64,000 nucleotides of DNA, taken from NCBI GenBank assembly GCA_023053685.1, contig JALIGW010000154.1, forward strand, positions 127,501-191,500. The letters are read 5' to 3'. The position numbers were made by a program, and so were the translations under genes. Below the pieces are notes generated by a model. That model was not told the origin of the DNA, made no database searches, and saw only the letters and a program-made list of their open reading frames with translations. This document shows, one piece after another, positions 59,395 through 64,000 of the stretch. The DNA comes from Diadophis punctatus similis (Eukaryota > Chordata > Lepidosauria > Squamata > Dipsadidae). Each line of letters starts with the position of its first letter. Positions within the stretch are counted from its first letter, which is position 1.

Positions 59395-60430
59395 CCTTGT
59401 TCCTCTCTCTGCAACAGGCAGGACAGCTCTGTCACCAGAAACACAGGAAAGTGAGAACTCAGACACAGTCTTGTGGGTGGCTTCCTGCTCAGACTTTCCG
59501 GGGATTGAAGATCTGCTCAACTCTGCTTTGACTCACGTACATCAAAGGAGGAACATACCACAAACCCAAAACATATAAACTTTGTCTTAACGTGCACACA
59601 CTTCAACAAACAAAATAAATCAGGTTCTGCTATCTCCTGGTTTGAAAAATTCATAATGCAGAATATGTATCCCTGTCGTGCAAGGGAATGGAGATAATTA
59701 TTCAATAAGAAGTGCAGAAACCTCTCAGTGATGGATCCAATGGGAATCTCTCCAGGGTGTTTACTCTCAGCCTTACTGATGTTAACCAACAAAAACTTCT
59801 TCTGAGGAAAGGGATCCTTGGATCTTTGGATTCCTCTTTCTACAAGAACTTGGAATTTGAGCAAGGATTCTGGGTTTCTTCATGGAATTCTAGCCATACA
59901 GGTTGTTCCATATGGGGGCATCCATATTTGGAGATTATTAGGCTCATCTGCCAAGTTACTGCAGTCATGTTCTGGGGGATATTGGGAATGACAATGGGAC
60001 TCTTGGTCACAAGGGCTGGTATTCAGGGATCTGGAGGAAAGGCCACACCTCCATCGAGCCTTACAAGAAGGCAGCAAGTGAATCAGAGGCCCCGCAAAAT
60101 CACAAGAGAGCTTACATCCTTCATCTAACCCTGCAATGCTGTGACACAGGTTTGTGTCATTGTGGTTCCCACCAGACACAGGTCTATTCCAAAACGATAA
60201 CCATGGAACGAGAGGACAAAGGACGTGATCTTCATTCCTCCTTTTCCCCTTCCAGCCATCGCTTGTAGGGCAGCTCTTGAATACCATGAAATGCATTTCT
60301 CCATCCTTGCTGGGATTGGGAAATTGCTAAGCATCGGGCTTGGTTGCTACTTTGGTGGGAAACCATAAGGAGATTAATAAGTTCTAGGTTGCACTAGGAA
60401 GTAGAAGAAATGTCCGAGGACAACAGCAAA
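59395..60430. repeat. Block U (copy C) and start of block W
   Basis: Colinear with 41268-42660 but without its two SINEs. 60290-60430 is the start of another W copy (gaaatgcatttctccatcct, gttgctactttggtgggaaa), broken at about 60430 by AT-rich repeat sequence to 60729. Confidence 0.85.
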
Positions 60431-60729
60431 ACAGTCAGCAATGAATGCAAAATATACTTTAAGAGGACAAGTAGATAGACTTAGATAGATGATTAAGGAT
60501 GATGAAAATAGTAATAGGTTAAAATTAAGAAATATGTGAACATAGATAAATTAAGGAATCGGTGGTACAGTAATACAGACGATACAATGGTACGCAATGC
60601 TGCAAAAAGACATTAATATTAATTGTTTATGTTTTTGTTAAGTTATGTTATATATGTGGATGTTATGTGGAGTTTGGTGTATGTTTGATTTGTATATATG
60701 TATACTATATATATATATATATCTGGCGG

Positions 60730-62716
<1,987 letters not shown>

Positions 62717-62759
62717 TGTTTTTAAAACTACTCAATAAAAAGTATTTTTTTTAAAAAAA

Positions 62760-62908
62760 GAAATGCATTTCTCCATCCTTGCTGGGATTGGGAAATTACT
62801 CTGCATCAGGCTGGATTGCTACTTGGACGGGAAACTACAAAGAGATCTCTAAGTTCTGGGTTGCATTAGGAAGTAGAACAAATATCGTGAGAATGAAGCA
62901 AAACACTT
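62760..62908. repeat. Start of a fourth spacer unit (block W, copy D)
   Basis: gaaatgcatttctccatcct, ggattgctacttgg and aagttctgggttgcattagg match 45135-45250 and 53405-53545. Resumes at about 63936-64000 (acttgcccaagaaaactgga) after nested LINE insertions. Confidence 0.85.
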
Positions 62909-62914
62909 TATTTT

Positions 62915-63935
62915 TATTTATTTATTTATTTGTCAAACATGTATAGGATAATAGTAGTTTGTATAAACATAAGTAAAAAGTACCGATAAAAGAGGACAAT
63001 AGGACAGTAGGACAGGGACGGTAGGCACAGTGGTGCTCTTATGCACGCCCCTTACACACCTCTTAGGAACGGGGTGAGGTCGACTGTAGACAGTCTGAGG
63101 TTAAAGTTTTTGGGGTTTGGGGAAGAAACCACAGAGTCAGGTAGTGCATTCCAGACATTGATCACTCTGTTGCTGAAGTCGTATTTCCTGCAGTCGAGTT
63201 TGGAGCGGTTTACATTTAGTTTGAATCTATTTATTATTTATTTATTTATTTATTTATTTAAATGGATTTCTATGTCGCCCAACTCCCAGGAGACTCTGGG
63301 CGGCTCACAACATGTCAAAATCCATTCAACAATATAAAAAGTACAATAATTAAAAACTACAAAAATTAAAAAGAGCATCTAACATTCATAATCAAGGGGG
63401 GGGGGAGACCCATATCTGGTCTAGTTGGTCTCACTTTCACCCCGCCTGCCGGAAGAGCCAAGTTTTTATTGCTTTACGGAAGATCTGTCAATTTATTTAT
63501 TTATTTATTTATTTGGAGGTTCTTCTATGCCGCCCTACTCCCTAAGGACTCAGGGCGGCGTATAGCATTTTTAAGAAAACAACCAAACAAATCATTAAAA
63601 ACAGTTTTAAAAAAATTAAAAACACATATAACACCATACATACATGGGGGAGACATCAGATGTAAGGTTGTCTCAAAATCACCCCACCTGCAGGAAGAGC
63701 CATGTCTTAATGGCTTTTTGGAAGGCCAGCAGGGTGGGGATAGTCATGATCTCTGGAGGAAGCTGGTTCCAAAGGGAGGGAGCTCCCACAGAGAAGGCTC
63801 TCCCCCTCAGCCCCGCCAACTGGCATTGCTTGGTCGATGGGACCTGGAGGAGGCCGACTCGGTGGACCCTAACCAGTCGTAGGGAGGTATGCGGGAGGAA
63901 AGCTATTACGTGCTCATGTATTGCTGCGGTTGAAG
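62915..63935 (-). mobile_element. Family-H LINE 3' end split by two L2 fragments
   Basis: Family-H LINE at 62915-63229 and 63902-63935 (ttgaatctatt ... attacgtgctcatgtattgc). In between, two minus-strand L2 3' ends: about 63230-63482 and 63490-63901 (GAPSLWNQLPPEIMTIPTLL frame). Confidence 0.82.
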
Positions 63936-64000
63936 CTTTGCTAACTTGCCCAAGAAAACTGGAGCCTGCTGATGCTTCAGCACCAGACGTCAAACTCAAC

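Overview
The window looks like nuclear DNA of a squamate reptile, a snake more likely than a lizard. It has GT-AG introns, Sauria-type tRNA SINEs, CR1, L2 and L1 LINEs, Penelope-like fragments, many hAT and Tc/mariner non-autonomous elements, and very long tetranucleotide tracts. No bacterial or viral gene organisation is seen. The species call is inference from repeat content and was not tested by any search.

There are two host gene systems. (1) EMC10, ER membrane protein complex subunit 10, is on the + strand at 9650-21504. Seven coding exons with matching splice phases give about 255 residues: signal peptide, lumenal domain, C-terminal membrane segment and Gly-rich tail. Its introns are packed with transposons. 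One intron carries an inverted second copy of exon 2 with a destroyed acceptor. (2) Seven T-cell-receptor variable (V) segments, most like the alpha/delta type, lie on the - strand between 32.3 and 59.4 kb. Each ends in a recombination signal with a 23-bp spacer, or a spacer close to that. No J, D or constant exon was recognised, so this is part of a V array.

Layout. 0-9.4 kb: repeats only (LINE end, gypsy LTR remnant, about 1 kb of CTTT tract, several hAT elements, a Penelope-like fragment split by two hAT insertions). 9.4-21.5 kb: EMC10. 21.5-32.2 kb: repeats, including a nested transposon at 28838-32013 and a relic of the V-array spacer at 24.9-25.3 kb. 32.3-32.6 kb: isolated V1. 33-39 kb: repeats. 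39.4-41.3 kb: pair A (V2+V3). 48.9-50.9 kb: pair B (V4+V5). 57.5-59.4 kb: pair C (V6+V7). The start of a fourth unit is visible from 62.76 kb to the window end. Units B and C are nearly identical over about 8.5 kb, apart from insertions private to one or the other.

Each pair combines one family-1 V (V2/V4/V6) with one family-2 V (V3/V5/V7), and pairs were duplicated as units. V7 is a mosaic, with a V5-like V exon joined to a V3-like leader and upstream region across a GGAG microsatellite. EMC10 and the V segments have no evident functional link. Their adjacency is unexpected from mammalian synteny and is the main point to verify.
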